From: JBOGDS01 sp050743075 | GTDB lineage: Bacteria > Actinomycetota > Actinomycetes > Jiangellales > Jiangellaceae | Reading direction: 5' to 3' | DNA: 50,004 bases | Assembly: GCA_050743075.1 (NCBI GenBank) | Contig: JBOGDS010000024.1 | Location: 1 to 50,004, forward strand | Notes under the pieces: model-generated | Databases searched by the model: none | What the model saw: only the letters and a program-made list of their open reading frames with translations | Told to the model about the DNA's origin: nothing | Program-made: the position numbers and the translations under genes | In this document: one piece after another, positions 34,245-42,219 of the stretch | Layout: each line of letters starts with the position of its first letter | How positions within the stretch are numbered: position 1 is the first letter of the stretch

Positions 34245-35055
34245 GGTACCGGACGCCGCATGGCTTGCGTATGGCACTTGAACAGCGGCTCCTCACCCGC
34301 TCGAACGAACGGGCGTCGGCCTCGATCGGCTGCGCCGGCGCGTCCTTCGAGCGGATCGTCGCCCGGCTCGAGGCGGCCGAGCCGGGCCGATGGGTGCTCA
34401 AAGGCGGCATGGCACTCGAGGTCCGGCTCCGTGACGACGCCCGGCTGACCAAGGACATCGACCTCGGGCTCCGAGAGGACGTGGCTGGTGCGGCAGACCT
34501 GCACGAGCGGCTGATCGACGCCCTCACGGCCGACCTCGACGGGGATGGCTTCGAGCTCGCTCCCGGATCGCCGGCGCCTCTTCGTGAGGATGGCGGCGGC
34601 CATCTCACGTTGCGGCTGAAGGTCGCGGCCGGCTTGGCCGGCAGACCCTTCGGCGCCATCCAGCTCGACGTGTCGCCCCGGGCTTATGAGCTCGACGCCA
34701 CCGATGTCGTCACCCTTCCGAATATGCTGGACATCGCCGGCGTTCCGGCCCCTCTGGTCGAGATCGTCCAAATCCACCGGCATTCAGCCGAGAAGCTCCA
34801 CGCCATGCTCCGCGACTTCGGCGACCGCCAGAACTCCCGGGTCCGTGACCTCGTCGATCCGGCCGCCGTAGCGGCCGCGACGCGGCAGGTCTGGGCAGAG
34901 CGCGACGGCGTCGGACCACCACGCTCCCGCCACTCCCCGAGTCCTGGCCCGACCGTTACGAACGGCTCGCCGACAACCACCTGCACGCGGAGTCGTTCCC
35001 CGCCGCATTGGCCCTCGTGACCCGGCTGTGGGCCGACATGTTCCGACTGAGGTGA
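34241..35055 (+). pseudogene. AbiEii-type nucleotidyltransferase toxin, broken
   Basis: Starts at GTG 34241. The nucleotidyltransferase core is intact: WVLKGGMALEVRLRDDARLT then KDIDLGL (GG...KD-x-D-L), and later IQLDVSPRAYELDATDV and IHRHSAEKLHAMLRDFGDRQ. Two lesions follow. RVRDLVD runs straight into PAAVAAATRQVWAERDG, where relatives have an extra LVLL-rich helix, indicating an internal deletion near 34855-34860. At about 34915-34925 the frame shifts: the natural C-terminus LPPLPESWPDRYERLADNHL, HAESFPAALALVTRLWADMF-RLR continues in another frame to TGA 35053-35055. The current frame instead ends in random PTTTCTRSRSPPHWPS. The toxin is probably inactive or altered, leaving AbiEi orphaned. 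Confidence 0.8.
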
Positions 35056-35289
35056 GCTGAGCACCATGCCCCGACGGAGAACGACGCCGCCCGCACGCCT
35101 CAATACTTGGCGGCGCCTTCGCCCACCACGGGAAGAACGGCGGGAGGTCAGTTCGGCGCGGGTCTGACGGCTGAGGTGCGCCACTGCCGTCGTCGTCCGC
35201 GAAGCGGCGGCCGTACTGCTCGGGCATGTCACGCCAACCACATGCGGCAGCGGTGCGGACGGTCGGATGCCGAGCACGTCGATCGGATC

Positions 35290-35375
35290 GACATTGCCGC
35301 CGGCCCGTTCCTGTTGAGCACGATCACCACGCTGAAGCTCAACGGTGACCTCTACGACGCCACGAACAACCCGGG
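35290..35375 (+). pseudogene. Scrap of a sugar ABC permease gene
   Basis: Reads AAGPFLLSTITTLKLNGDLY then DATNNPG, matching the periplasmic loop after helix 1 of the permease at 28463-29356 (AGPFLWSTITALKLNSDLY, DPTNNPF). About 28 residues with no start or remaining gene. The rest of 35056-35380 shows no gene or RNA that I can support. Confidence 0.7.
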
Positions 35376-35380
35376 AAGGT

Positions 35381-35794
35381 CTACATCGCGTAGGTCCGCG
35401 GGCCAGCCGACGTCGGTGTGATCCTGATGACGCAGCGGTGGTCGCGCACCATGGCGGCGCGGTAGTCGTCCCAATCCGGATGCTCGCCGGAGATGCCGCG
35501 GTAGTAGCCGATGAGGATCTCCATCGCGTCGGGCAGCCTGACGACCTCGACGTCGCCGCCGATCTGCACCCAGTCGCCGAAGAACCCGTCGGTGATCCCG
35601 CACACCCAGGCGTGCGGGTCGCGGCGGACGTTGGCAGCCTTGACGGTCCGCTCGGTCGTGCTGATCAGGAGCCGGCCCCGGTCGTCGACGCCGACGAGGA
35701 CCGGCGACAGCTGCGGCGTCCCGTTCCTTCTCGTGGTCGCCAGCACGGCGCGTGGGTTGTTACGGACGAACTCCGTGGCTCGTTCGATGTCCAT
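35381..35794 (-). CDS. PPOX-class (F420/FMN split-barrel) oxidoreductase
   Basis: 137 aa from ATG 35794. Split-barrel motifs: IERATEFVRNNPRAVLATTR, RNGTPQLSPVLVGVDDRGRL, LISTTERTVKAANVRRDPHA and a C-terminal CVIRITPTSAG. It fits the actinobacterial PPOX-class F420-dependent family (pyridoxamine-5'-phosphate-oxidase-like fold). Single gene facing away from tRNA-Arg. The substrate is unknown; size is normal. Confidence 0.9.
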   Translation of the reverse strand: MDIERATEFVRNNPRAVLATTRRNGTPQLSPVLVGVDDRGRLLISTTERTVKAANVRRDPHAWVCGITDGFFGDWVQIGGDVEVVRLPDAMEILIGYYRGISGEHPDWDDYRAAMVRDHRCVIRITPTSAGPRTYAM

Positions 35795-35957
35795 AGCGGA
35801 ACCAGCGCAGAACCCCGGCGGCGTGTTCCCGCCGCCTGCCGAGGCGCCATCCGGCGCGCTGTCGTCATTTCAGGGGCGAGCGCGAGCTCCCCTACCATGA
35901 CCTTGCGGCCCCCGCTCCGGCGTACCTCAGCAGTATGTCGTGGCGATTCAGTCACCG

Positions 35958-36030
35958 GCCCTCGTAGCTCAGGGGATAGAGCAACGGTTTCCTAAACCGT
36001 GTGTCGCAGGTTCGAATCCTGCCGGGGGCA
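35958..36030 (+). tRNA. tRNA-Arg(CCT), integration target
   Basis: Acceptor GCCCTCG pairs with CGGGGGC (one U-G), discriminator A at 36030. Anticodon stem-loop ACGGT-TTCCTAA-ACCGT gives anticodon CCT (arginine AGG). T arm GCAGG-TTCGAAT-CCTGC. CCA is not encoded (ACAA follows). Its 3' half from 35987 is repeated exactly at 43025-43069, marking it as the attachment site of the following element; the tRNA stays intact after insertion. Confidence 0.96.
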
Positions 36031-36031
36031 C
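35987..36031 (+). repeat. attL: 45-bp core in tRNA-Arg 3' half
   Basis: Begins GTTTCCTAAACCGTGTGTCG and ends in CCGGGGGCAC; spans the anticodon loop to one base past the discriminator. Identical to 43025-43069. The copy restores a full tRNA-Arg on integration. Confidence 0.95.
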
Positions 36032-36080
36032 AATCTAGGGTCTGACCTGCAAGAATCTCCGTCCTTCCGGTGCGTGCACC

Positions 36081-36109
36081 TTGAGAATAGCGTAAGCACA
36101 GCGCATAAT
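36081..36109 (+). promoter_or_regulatory. Integrase promoter, near consensus
   Basis: TTGAGA (36081-36086), 17-bp spacer, CATAAT (36104-36109): five of six bases right in both boxes. The integrase GTG is 8 bases after the -10, so transcription should start at or just before the start codon, giving a leaderless mRNA. Confidence 0.7.
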
Positions 36110-36116
36110 CCAGGCC

Positions 36117-37010
36117 GTGCCAGACGACGACTTCGACCTGCTGCGTGACTCGTTCCGCCGGGACCTGCGGCTGCGGAACAAGGCCGAGCGGACCATCGGC
36201 GCCTACATCGAGTCCGCCGACCGGTTCACGACGTGGGCCAGGTCGCAGGGGTTGACCAGCGTCACACAGGTGGGCCGCGAGCACGTCCGAACGTGGCTCG
36301 GTGAGCTGCTCGACACCGTGTCGGCGCAGACCACCGTGCGGCATCACTCCGGGGCGAAGCAGTGGTTCAAGTGGCTCACGGCGGAGGGCGAGGTCGAAGC
36401 CAATCCGTTCGACGGCATCCCCCAGCCGGCCGTGCCCGAGAAACTCACCGAGGTCCCGTCGGTGGAGGACGTGCGGGCCGTGCTCAGGGCGTGCACGGGT
36501 CGCAGCTTCGAGGACCGCCGCGACCATGCGCTGATCCTGCTGTTGGCCGATGGGGGCACCCGGGCCGCCGAGACCGTGGGTCTCAACGTGGAGGACGTCG
36601 ACCTCAACGACGGGGTGGTCATCGTCATGGGCAAGGGCCGCCGACCTCGCGGTGTCCCGATCGGGCACAAGGCCGTCGCCGCGCTCGACCGGTACCTGCG
36701 GGCTCGGGCCAAGCGCAAGGACGCCGCCCGCCCCGAGCTGTGGCTCGGACCACGCGGACCGCTGACCGACTCCGGAGTCCGGCAGATCCTGATCCGCCGC
36801 TCCGACCAGGCCGGCGTGCCCAGGCTGCACCCGCACGCGCTGCGGCACTACTTCGCCGACGCGTGGCTACGAGCCGGCGGCAACGAGTCCGACCTGATGC
36901 GGGTCACCGGGTGGAAGAGCAGGCAGATGGTCGACCGGTACGCCGCCGCGCTCGGCGCGTCCCGGGCCCGCGAAGCCCACCGACGGCTGAGCCCCGGTGA
37001 CCGACTATGA
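36117..37010 (+). CDS. int: Tyrosine recombinase/integrase
   Basis: 297 aa from GTG 36117. N-terminal SAM-like core-binding domain (FRRDLRLRNKAERTIGAYIE, SADRFTTWARSQGLTSVTQV). Catalytic domain: ILLLADGGTRAAETVGLNVE (first Arg), VIVMGKGRRPRGVPIG (beta-hairpin Lys), LHPHALRHYFADAWLRAGGN (H-x-x-R), VTGWKSRQMVDRYAAALGAS (Trp at the second His position, then nucleophile Tyr). XerC/D-like and short, as in satellites and integrative elements. It lies 86 bp from the att core, the standard place. Its stop overlaps the next start (ATGA). Confidence 0.93.
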   Translation: MPDDDFDLLRDSFRRDLRLRNKAERTIGAYIESADRFTTWARSQGLTSVTQVGREHVRTWLGELLDTVSAQTTVRHHSGAKQWFKWLTAEGEVEANPFDGIPQPAVPEKLTEVPSVEDVRAVLRACTGRSFEDRRDHALILLLADGGTRAAETVGLNVEDVDLNDGVVIVMGKGRRPRGVPIGHKAVAALDRYLRARAKRKDAARPELWLGPRGPLTDSGVRQILIRRSDQAGVPRLHPHALRHYFADAWLRAGGNESDLMRVTGWKSRQMVDRYAAALGASRAREAHRRLSPGDRL

Positions 37011-37252
37011 GCCGGCGCCGGGATGGGTGGGTGCGGTGCCCGACGTGCCACAGCCCGATCTTCCGCACCAGGCGACCGCTGACGTCGCCGGGCGGGCCAC
37101 CCGAGGTCGCCCCCGGCGCGATCGTCGAACCCTACTTCAGGCGAATGGTCGCAGCCGGCGACGAGTTCGTCATCGACTGGGCCGCCGGACCAGGGGCGTA
37201 CCGATGCCCGCGCGGACACTGGCACCACCCCGACAACCCCGCTACTGTGTGA
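37007..37252 (+). CDS. Small zinc-ribbon-like protein of the element
   Basis: 81 aa, ATG 37007 overlapping the integrase stop. SRRRDGWVRCPTCHSPIF carries one CxxC, and GAYRCPRGHWHHPDN near the C-terminus has a C-x3-H-x-HH cluster, so a single metal site is plausible. It may be a DNA-binding accessory such as an excisionase or regulator, judged only by its coupling to the integrase. No family recognised. Confidence 0.6.
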   Translation: MSRRRDGWVRCPTCHSPIFRTRRPLTSPGGPPEVAPGAIVEPYFRRMVAAGDEFVIDWAAGPGAYRCPRGHWHHPDNPATV

Positions 37253-37342
37253 ACAGCGCTACCCATAGTTGGCCTGCCACGGCAGTTCATAGCCGATCTG
37301 ATCCTCGCCGTTGATGGCACGCGGGGGGATCGCAGGCACGCC

Positions 37343-37630
37343 ATGCCCCGACCCCGTGGGCACCCCGACGCCGCCCTCATCGCCAGACTCGCCAGCGTCG
37401 AACGGTGGGCGCGCGAGCCCGACCGCACCGCCGCCACCGCCCCCGCACGGCAGGCAGCGAAGGACAAGTTCCTCACCCAGGCCCGTGAACGCTTCGGTGA
37501 CCTTCCCCCGGATGAGCTGGCCTACCGCGCCGGCCTACTCGCGAAGGCCCACTTCACCCGGATGGCGCTCCGCTCGGCGCAGTCCCGCCGTCGCAACCGT
37601 GCAGCCCGTGAGACGGGCGACGCGTCGTGA
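37343..37630 (+). CDS. Hypothetical protein, charged, element-encoded
   Basis: 95 aa from ATG 37343. Polar, Arg/Ala-rich, probably helical: LIARLASVERWAREPDRTAA, KDKFLTQARERFGDLPPDEL, AYRAGLLAKAHFTRMALRSA. No HTH or catalytic motif is obvious. Small proteins of this kind are usual between integrase and replication genes in actinobacterial prophages. Followed by a strong hairpin. Confidence 0.6.
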   Translation: MPRPRGHPDAALIARLASVERWAREPDRTAATAPARQAAKDKFLTQARERFGDLPPDELAYRAGLLAKAHFTRMALRSAQSRRRNRAARETGDAS

Positions 37631-37902
37631 CACGAGAAAGCCGGTCCCCGAGGGGACCGGCTCCCGGCAGGTCGGCGAGAACTGCTACCGGCACTGTATC
37701 TGCCACCGACGACCTGACGCTGGCACGCCGCCGCCGAGATCTTCGTCTCGGCTGTCCGCTCGGCTGTCCGCTCGACCATCACGAATGCGGGCTCGGTCGG
37801 CCGATCCGCGTGTCATGTCACGCCTGCGGAGCGCTCGACCTCGCCGCCCGCGAATCCCTCGACGACTGCACGCCGGTGTGCCCGGCGAGGACGGCATCGT
37901 GA
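37627..37902 (+). CDS. Doubtful small Cys-rich ORF
   Basis: 91 aa from GTG 37627, overlapping the stop of the previous ORF and, at the far end, the start of the ATPase gene (GTGA). The start region is occupied by the hairpin 37639-37662, so if translated a later start is more likely. The C-terminal half has several Cys (LGCPLGCPLDHHECGLGRPI, RVSCHACGALDLAARESLDD), compatible with a small zinc finger. No homology recognised. Confidence 0.35.
   Translation: MTRESRSPRGPAPGRSARTATGTVSATDDLTLARRRRDLRLGCPLGCPLDHHECGLGRPIRVSCHACGALDLAARESLDDCTPVCPARTAS
37639..37662 (+). terminator. Strong hairpin after the integrase gene set
   Basis: AGCCGGTCCCC - GA - GGGGACCGGCT: perfect 11-bp stem with a two-base turn (so the top pairs probably open to a tetraloop). 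It follows GAGAA, a layout common to phage and plasmid terminators in actinobacteria. It separates the integrase operon from the replication/capsid genes and lies at the beginning of the doubtful ORF 37627-37902. Confidence 0.65.
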
Positions 37903-39653
37903 ACGTCGCGACCATGTTGGTCGAGATCGCCGAGGACCTGTTCGTCTTCGGATCGGTCACCGCCCAGACCAGTCACCACCACCACGGCGACCCCGAACCT
38001 GTCGTGCACACCTTCGCGTCACCGAAGGGCAACCCGGAGATCAAACGTCCGCTCGCCGACATCCGCCCGGATCTGGCCGAGGTCTACCAGGCCACCTACG
38101 GATCCGTGCCATCGGCCACCAGCCTCGGTAACGCGATGACCGTCCTCGAGGGCAAGGCCCGCAAGGCGACCCCGATCCAGGCCGACGAGGCGACCCTCGC
38201 GTCCCTGCTCGGTGGCGCGTCGAACATCGCGACCAAGCTGGTCGAGATCGCACACGAGCAGTACGACTTCGGTGTCACGACCACCGGCGAGGCGTACGCG
38301 GTGCCCACGGACGGGCCCAACGTCGCCCGGGTCCTGCACGGTGGCCGGCGGTCGCTGCGTTCCGAGCTGGCCCGGATCTACTTCGAGAAGACGAAGGCCG
38401 CGGCGAACGCGCAGGCACTGGCCGACGCCCTCCTCGTCCTCGAGGGCGAGGCGCAGGGCACGGATCCGTCCGAGGTCGCGCTGCGGGTCGGCCGGTCACC
38501 GCTCGACGACGGCCGGCTCGTGCTCGACCTCGGCGGCGACGACGGCCGAGCCGTGGTCATCGGCGCCTACGGCTGGGAGATCGTCGAACACTCCCCGGTG
38601 TTGTTCTGGCGCACCAACGCCACCCTGCCGTTGCCGACCCCGGACGATTTGGGCAGTCTCGATGACCTGCGGTCGATGCTCAATGTCCGTGACGAGGACT
38701 GGCCTCTGATCGTCGCGTGGCTGGTTGCCGCGCTCATCCCCGAGCTGCCGCATCCGGTGCTGCTGCTCAGAGGGGAGCACGGCACCGCGAAGTCGTCGGC
38801 GGCCCGCCTCGTCACGAGCCTGGTCGACCGGTGCGCATCGCAGCTTCGCACCGCACCACGCAATGTGGAGGACTGGGCCGTGGCATGCGCCGGGAGCTGG
38901 ATCACCTGCTTGGACAACTTGTCGGACATTCAGGACTGGTTGCAGGACGCGGTCTGCCGGGCCGTCACGGGCGACGGGCTCCTCAGGAGGCAGCTCTACA
39001 CCGACTCCGACGTGTCGGTGCTCGCGTTCCGGCGGGTCGTCGCACTGACAAGCATCGACCCCGGACGACTCAACGGCGACCTGGCCGACCGCCTCCTCAC
39101 GGTCGAGCTCGAGCGAATCCCGGAGAGCGCACGGGCGGCTGAGGAGGCGATGACGCAGAAGTGGACCTCCGTCCACGCCGGGGTCCTCGGTGGTCTGCTG
39201 CACACGACCGTCAATGTCCTCCGGGCATTGGGGCCGATCCGGCAGACCAACCTGCCGAGGATGGCCGACTTCGCAAGGATCCTGCTCGCGGTCGACGAGG
39301 TGCTCGGCACCGACGCCTACACCACGTACAGCGAGCAGGCGTCCAGGACTGCCGAGACCGTGGCCGAGGGTGACTCGGTCGCGATCGCGATCCGGGAGAA
39401 CATCACGGATCCGTGGGAGGGCACCGCCAGCGACCTGTTGAAGCTCCTCACGGTCGAGAAGCCACCGAGGGACTGGCCGTCGACACCGCAGGGCATGGGC
39501 GGCCGGCTGGCTCGCGCCGCGCCATCACTGCGAGCACTCGGCTGGTCGGTCGAACCGCCAGATCGCACCCGGAGGGAGCGGCACTGGTACATCACGCCGC
39601 CGCCCTCAGAGGAGTACCCCGCGGGCATGGCACCCATGGCACAAACATGCTGA
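37899..39653 (+). CDS. Primase/AAA-like ATP-binding protein with duplicated N-terminal module
   Basis: 584 aa from GTG 37899 (longer open frame upstream is not coding). Two similar ~85-residue modules: NVATMLVEIAEDLFVFGSVT ... SATSLGNAMTVLEGKA and NIATKLVEIAHEQYDFGVTT ... NAQALADALLVLEGEA. Then an ATPase core: Walker A VLLLRGEHGTAKSSAARLVT (GEHGTAKS) near residue 290, candidate Walker B SWITCLDNLSDIQDWLQDAV, and a sensor-like SVLAFRRVVALTSIDPGRLN followed by DRLLTVELERI. The C-terminus is a small winged-helix-like region ending RERHWYITPP. Similar proteins in actinobacterial prophage elements take the place of a primase/replicative helicase; no intact primase catalytic motif is seen. Probably drives replication of the excised element. 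Confidence 0.8.
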   Translation: MNVATMLVEIAEDLFVFGSVTAQTSHHHHGDPEPVVHTFASPKGNPEIKRPLADIRPDLAEVYQATYGSVPSATSLGNAMTVLEGKARKATPIQADEATLASLLGGASNIATKLVEIAHEQYDFGVTTTGEAYAVPTDGPNVARVLHGGRRSLRSELARIYFEKTKAAANAQALADALLVLEGEAQGTDPSEVALRVGRSPLDDGRLVLDLGGDDGRAVVIGAYGWEIVEHSPVLFWRTNATLPLPTPDDLGSLDDLRSMLNVRDEDWPLIVAWLVAALIPELPHPVLLLRGEHGTAKSSAARLVTSLVDRCASQLRTAPRNVEDWAVACAGSWITCLDNLSDIQDWLQDAVCRAVTGDGLLRRQLYTDSDVSVLAFRRVVALTSIDPGRLNGDLADRLLTVELERIPESARAAEEAMTQKWTSVHAGVLGGLLHTTVNVLRALGPIRQTNLPRMADFARILLAVDEVLGTDAYTTYSEQASRTAETVAEGDSVAIAIRENITDPWEGTASDLLKLLTVEKPPRDWPSTPQGMGGRLARAAPSLRALGWSVEPPDRTRRERHWYITPPPSEEYPAGMAPMAQTC

Positions 39654-40068
39654 CCTGCGAGTACGCGGTGCCATCGGCGGTCACCATGTCGGCACCGCAC
39701 GGGCCGGATGGCACCCGAGGATGGCACCCGGATCTGTCCAGGTCAGACGGTGCGCGTGCCGTCGGTGCCGTTCGTGCCATGTCTGCTCGCTACTCCTCCG
39801 AGGGTTCACACCATCCGCTTATCCGACCGACACCGACGACTACGACCGCGCGGTGAGGAGATCGCATGACCACGTCCATTACAACCAGTCACACAAGATC
39901 ACGAACGGAGCCACCGAATGACCGACCGAACCGCGCCGACGACGCGCACGCACGCGCCCAGCCGGCGTGCCCGAAAAGTTCGCCGCACCCACCCCGCTCC
40001 TCCCGCCGTCTCTCGTTTTTTGCCACTCACTTTCCGGCTCTCTTGCGTGTGCAACTACCGTGGGCGTC
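39654..40068 (+). other. Low-coding region before HNH gene
   Basis: About 415 bp without a convincing gene. A tandem of GGATGGCACCCG occurs at about 39709-39732. ATG 39866 has GAGGAG upstream and begins TTSITTSHTRSRTEPPN, while ATG 39918 has GGAGCC upstream and begins TDRTAPTTRTHAPSRRARKV; both frames soon run into the HNH gene out of frame. One may be a short regulatory peptide, or a frameshift may have broken a gene. Confidence 0.35.
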
Positions 40069-40458
40069 GTGGAGGGTGTCCGGCTGCCGTGTTTGGAGCC
40101 GGGCTGCCCGGAGATGGCGCTGCCCGGTCCGCGGCATTCGCGGTGTCGGGAGCATCAGCGGGCACGTGATCGGGTGCGGTCCCGGCGGCCCGAGCGGCGC
40201 ATCTACCAGACCAGGCAGTGGAAGGCGATCCCGGTCCGCGGGCAGCCGTGCGCGCTGGCCTACCCCGGGATCTGCACCGGCTGGGCCACGGTCAGGGATC
40301 ACATCATCCCGAAGGCGGCCGGCGGATCCGACGATGCCAGCAATGTGCAGCCGGCGTGCGCCGCGTGCAACGGGTCGAAGGGCGCGAAGATCGCAGAGGA
40401 GCTGCGGGCTCGCGAGTCTCGACCTCGACCGGGACCCGGGCTGCCACCCCGAAGTTGA
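40069..40458 (+). CDS. HNH endonuclease of the element
   Basis: 129 aa from GTG 40069 (EGVRLPCLEPGCPEMALPGP); the frame is open to 39967 but the upstream part looks non-coding. N-terminal metal-binding part CLEPGCPE...CREHQ, then IYQTRQWKAIPVRGQPCALA, and the HNH core ATVRDHIIPKAAGGSDDASN then VQPACAACNGSKGAK (His-Asn-Asn/His with flanking Cys pairs). Phage HNH proteins next to terminase/capsid genes assist DNA cleavage during head packaging, so its position just upstream of the capsid gene suggests a packaging role. Confidence 0.88.
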   Translation: MEGVRLPCLEPGCPEMALPGPRHSRCREHQRARDRVRSRRPERRIYQTRQWKAIPVRGQPCALAYPGICTGWATVRDHIIPKAAGGSDDASNVQPACAACNGSKGAKIAEELRARESRPRPGPGLPPRS

Positions 40459-40580
40459 AAAAGATCATGGACCGTTCTCCCGTAGTTCCCGCGACTTTTT
40501 CGTACAAGGCCTGACCCGAAGTCCGCTCGTCGACGCGTCGTCTGCCCGATACCGGTTCTCATTCCTGGTAGGCTGCTGGC

Positions 40581-40973
40581 GTGCTGTTGGACGACGGGCT
40601 TTCCGAGCGGGCGCGGACGAGCCTCGCTGCGATGATCGTGCTGCACGAGAAGTGGGCGGGGTGGCAGCGGGAACGCACGCATGTGTTGCTGTTCGCTGCG
40701 TCTCTGGTCGACCAGGGCGTGCTGACGGTGGCAGATGTGACGCGCGCGTTGGGCATCTCGCAGTCGTCCTGGTATCGCCACGCGGCTGCGCTTCGCCCGG
40801 TCCGCGGGTCCGTTCTGGAACGTGACGCGCTGGCCGAGATCGACAAGGCGCTGCGCTCGGCCGGCGCGGCAGAGTCCACGACCCTGGCCGACGTGAAGTC
40901 CAACCCTGATTACGAGCTGGCGCTGGCCGCGATCGGCGTGCAGCACCGCAGCACCGACACGACCGGAGTCTGA
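40581..40973 (+). CDS. Small HTH protein upstream of capsid (possible TerS-like)
   Basis: 130 aa from GTG 40581. Contains a helix-turn-helix-like GVLTVADVTRALGISQSSWY followed by RHAAALR, flanked by helices (RTSLAAMIVLHEKWAGWQRE) and an acidic tail. It ends two bases before the capsid start. In HK97-type modules this slot holds a small terminase or a head-associated protein; HTH-bearing small terminases recognise packaging sites. The assignment is positional and not supported by a recognised family motif. Confidence 0.5.
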   Translation: MLLDDGLSERARTSLAAMIVLHEKWAGWQRERTHVLLFAASLVDQGVLTVADVTRALGISQSSWYRHAAALRPVRGSVLERDALAEIDKALRSAGAAESTTLADVKSNPDYELALAAIGVQHRSTDTTGV

Positions 40974-40975
40974 CC

Positions 40976-42094
40976 ATGCCCACCCGCACCATCGAGAACG
41001 TCCTGGCCGATCAGCGGGCCATCGTCGACGCCGCCGGGGACCGGCTGCTGTCCGACGACGAGGCCGCCGCGTACGAGGCCCTGGAAGGGGAGCTGGCGGT
41101 GAACCGCCGCGATGGTGAGATCCGCGCCCGCCAGACCGCCTACGAGACGCCGGTTGACGGCGGGCTGGCCGGGCTCGGCGCCGCCGCCGCACCCGCCGCT
41201 CCCCGGCCGAATCCGCTGGGGTTCACCGCGGAGGCGTTGGACGGGTTGCAGGCCGCGATCGAGTCCCGCACCGAGGGCCGCTTTGCCGCCGGCATGACCC
41301 GCGAAGAGCTGAAGTTCTTCAACGCCACGTTGTCGACCAGCACCTACGGGGCGCCCCGCGAGTGGGGTGCGAACGTGCTCGACGGTCCACGGTTGTTGCA
41401 CGTGGCCGCGGGTGTTCCCCGGCAGCCCATCACCGCCGTTTTGGCGCAATTTCCGTCGTTGACGTTGCCGACCGCGGCCCCCGGCGTCGGAGAGGGCGTC
41501 AGTTTGGCCGAATACGCGTCCTCGACCGCCGGATCGGTCACTTTGGCCAGGTTCGGCAGGTGGACCGATTTGAGCGTGGAGGCGCTGATCGGCGCCGACG
41601 CCGGGGCCCTGATCGGCATGCACCAGCTCGGCATCGCCCTCGACTTGGACAAGCTTTTAGTCGACGCGGTGAACACCGCTGCGGGCGCCGCAGTTCCCTT
41701 CAATGCCGACGTGGTGGGGCAGATCCGCAAGTCGATGGCGACGGTCATCGCCGCCACCGCGGCCGCCGACCCGGCCCGGCTGATGATCATGGCCCACCCC
41801 GACAATGTGCCGCTGCTGCAGGACGTGACCCCGGTCGGCGGGCTCACCATCGCCGAACCCTTCCAGAAGTTCAGCGGCGCGACGGTCTACGCGAGCACGG
41901 CGGTTCCAACCGGGTTCATGCTCACAGCCAACCTGCAGGTCGGTGTCCGGTTCTTCGAGGCCCGCGGTGCGCTCAGCCAAACCGACCTGGCACCCAAGAG
42001 CGACATCACCACGGTGGCCACCAGTCTGATCGGCGGCTACGGGATCACTTTGACGACCGGCTTCGTGATCAAAAACGACGTAGTAACTCCATGA
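40976..42094 (+). CDS. HK97-fold phage major capsid protein
   Basis: 372 aa from ATG 40976. The N-terminal ~60 residues (IENVLADQRAIVDAAGDRLL, SDDEAAAYEALEGELAVNRR) form a charged helical region like the scaffolding delta domain. The capsid body follows: ITAVLAQFPSLTLPTAAPGV, ARFGRWTDLSVEALIGADAG, ALIGMHQLGIALDLDKLLVD, and the A-domain ADPARLMIMAHPDNVPLLQD, VTPVGGLTIAEPFQKFSGAT then FEARGALSQTDLAPKSDITT. The length suits an HK97-type subunit. No separate prohead protease gene is encoded. A capsid gene in a 7-kb element implies either a dedicated small capsid or remodelling of a helper phage head. The stop overlaps the next ATG. Confidence 0.85.
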   Translation: MPTRTIENVLADQRAIVDAAGDRLLSDDEAAAYEALEGELAVNRRDGEIRARQTAYETPVDGGLAGLGAAAAPAAPRPNPLGFTAEALDGLQAAIESRTEGRFAAGMTREELKFFNATLSTSTYGAPREWGANVLDGPRLLHVAAGVPRQPITAVLAQFPSLTLPTAAPGVGEGVSLAEYASSTAGSVTLARFGRWTDLSVEALIGADAGALIGMHQLGIALDLDKLLVDAVNTAAGAAVPFNADVVGQIRKSMATVIAATAAADPARLMIMAHPDNVPLLQDVTPVGGLTIAEPFQKFSGATVYASTAVPTGFMLTANLQVGVRFFEARGALSQTDLAPKSDITTVATSLIGGYGITLTTGFVIKNDVVTP

Positions 42095-42219
42095 TGGTCG
42101 TCGTGCAGGCCGCGGAGGCGGAGGCGTTCCCGGAGTTCCCCGTGCCGGTGGGCGGCTGTGACGTTCCGGGCTGCCCGGGGCATCTGGGCGTGTCCCACGT
42201 CGTGGCGCCGTCGTCGTGA
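42091..42219 (+). CDS. 42-aa small protein after capsid
   Basis: ATG 42091 overlaps the capsid stop (ATGA). Sequence MMVVVQAAEAEAFPEFPVPV then GGCDVPGCPGHLGVSHVVAP-SS; CDVPGC with two nearby His suggests a metal knuckle. The tight coupling to capsid argues for a head-related protein. Too short for a family call. Confidence 0.5.
   Translation: MMVVVQAAEAEAFPEFPVPVGGCDVPGCPGHLGVSHVVAPSS

Noticed and set aside
34784..35227. 147-aa minus-strand frame starting MPEQYGRRFADDDGSG
   Set aside because: Overlaps the end of AbiEii antisense, no ribosome site, no motif; treated as a shadow.
39705..39735. Short direct repeats GGATGGCACCCG as a possible iteron or CRISPR start
   Set aside because: Only two adjacent copies; no spacer structure and no cas genes in the window.
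39866..40825. 319-aa plus-strand open frame across the HNH gene
   Set aside because: Only the first few residues have a ribosome site; it runs out of frame through the HNH gene and beyond.
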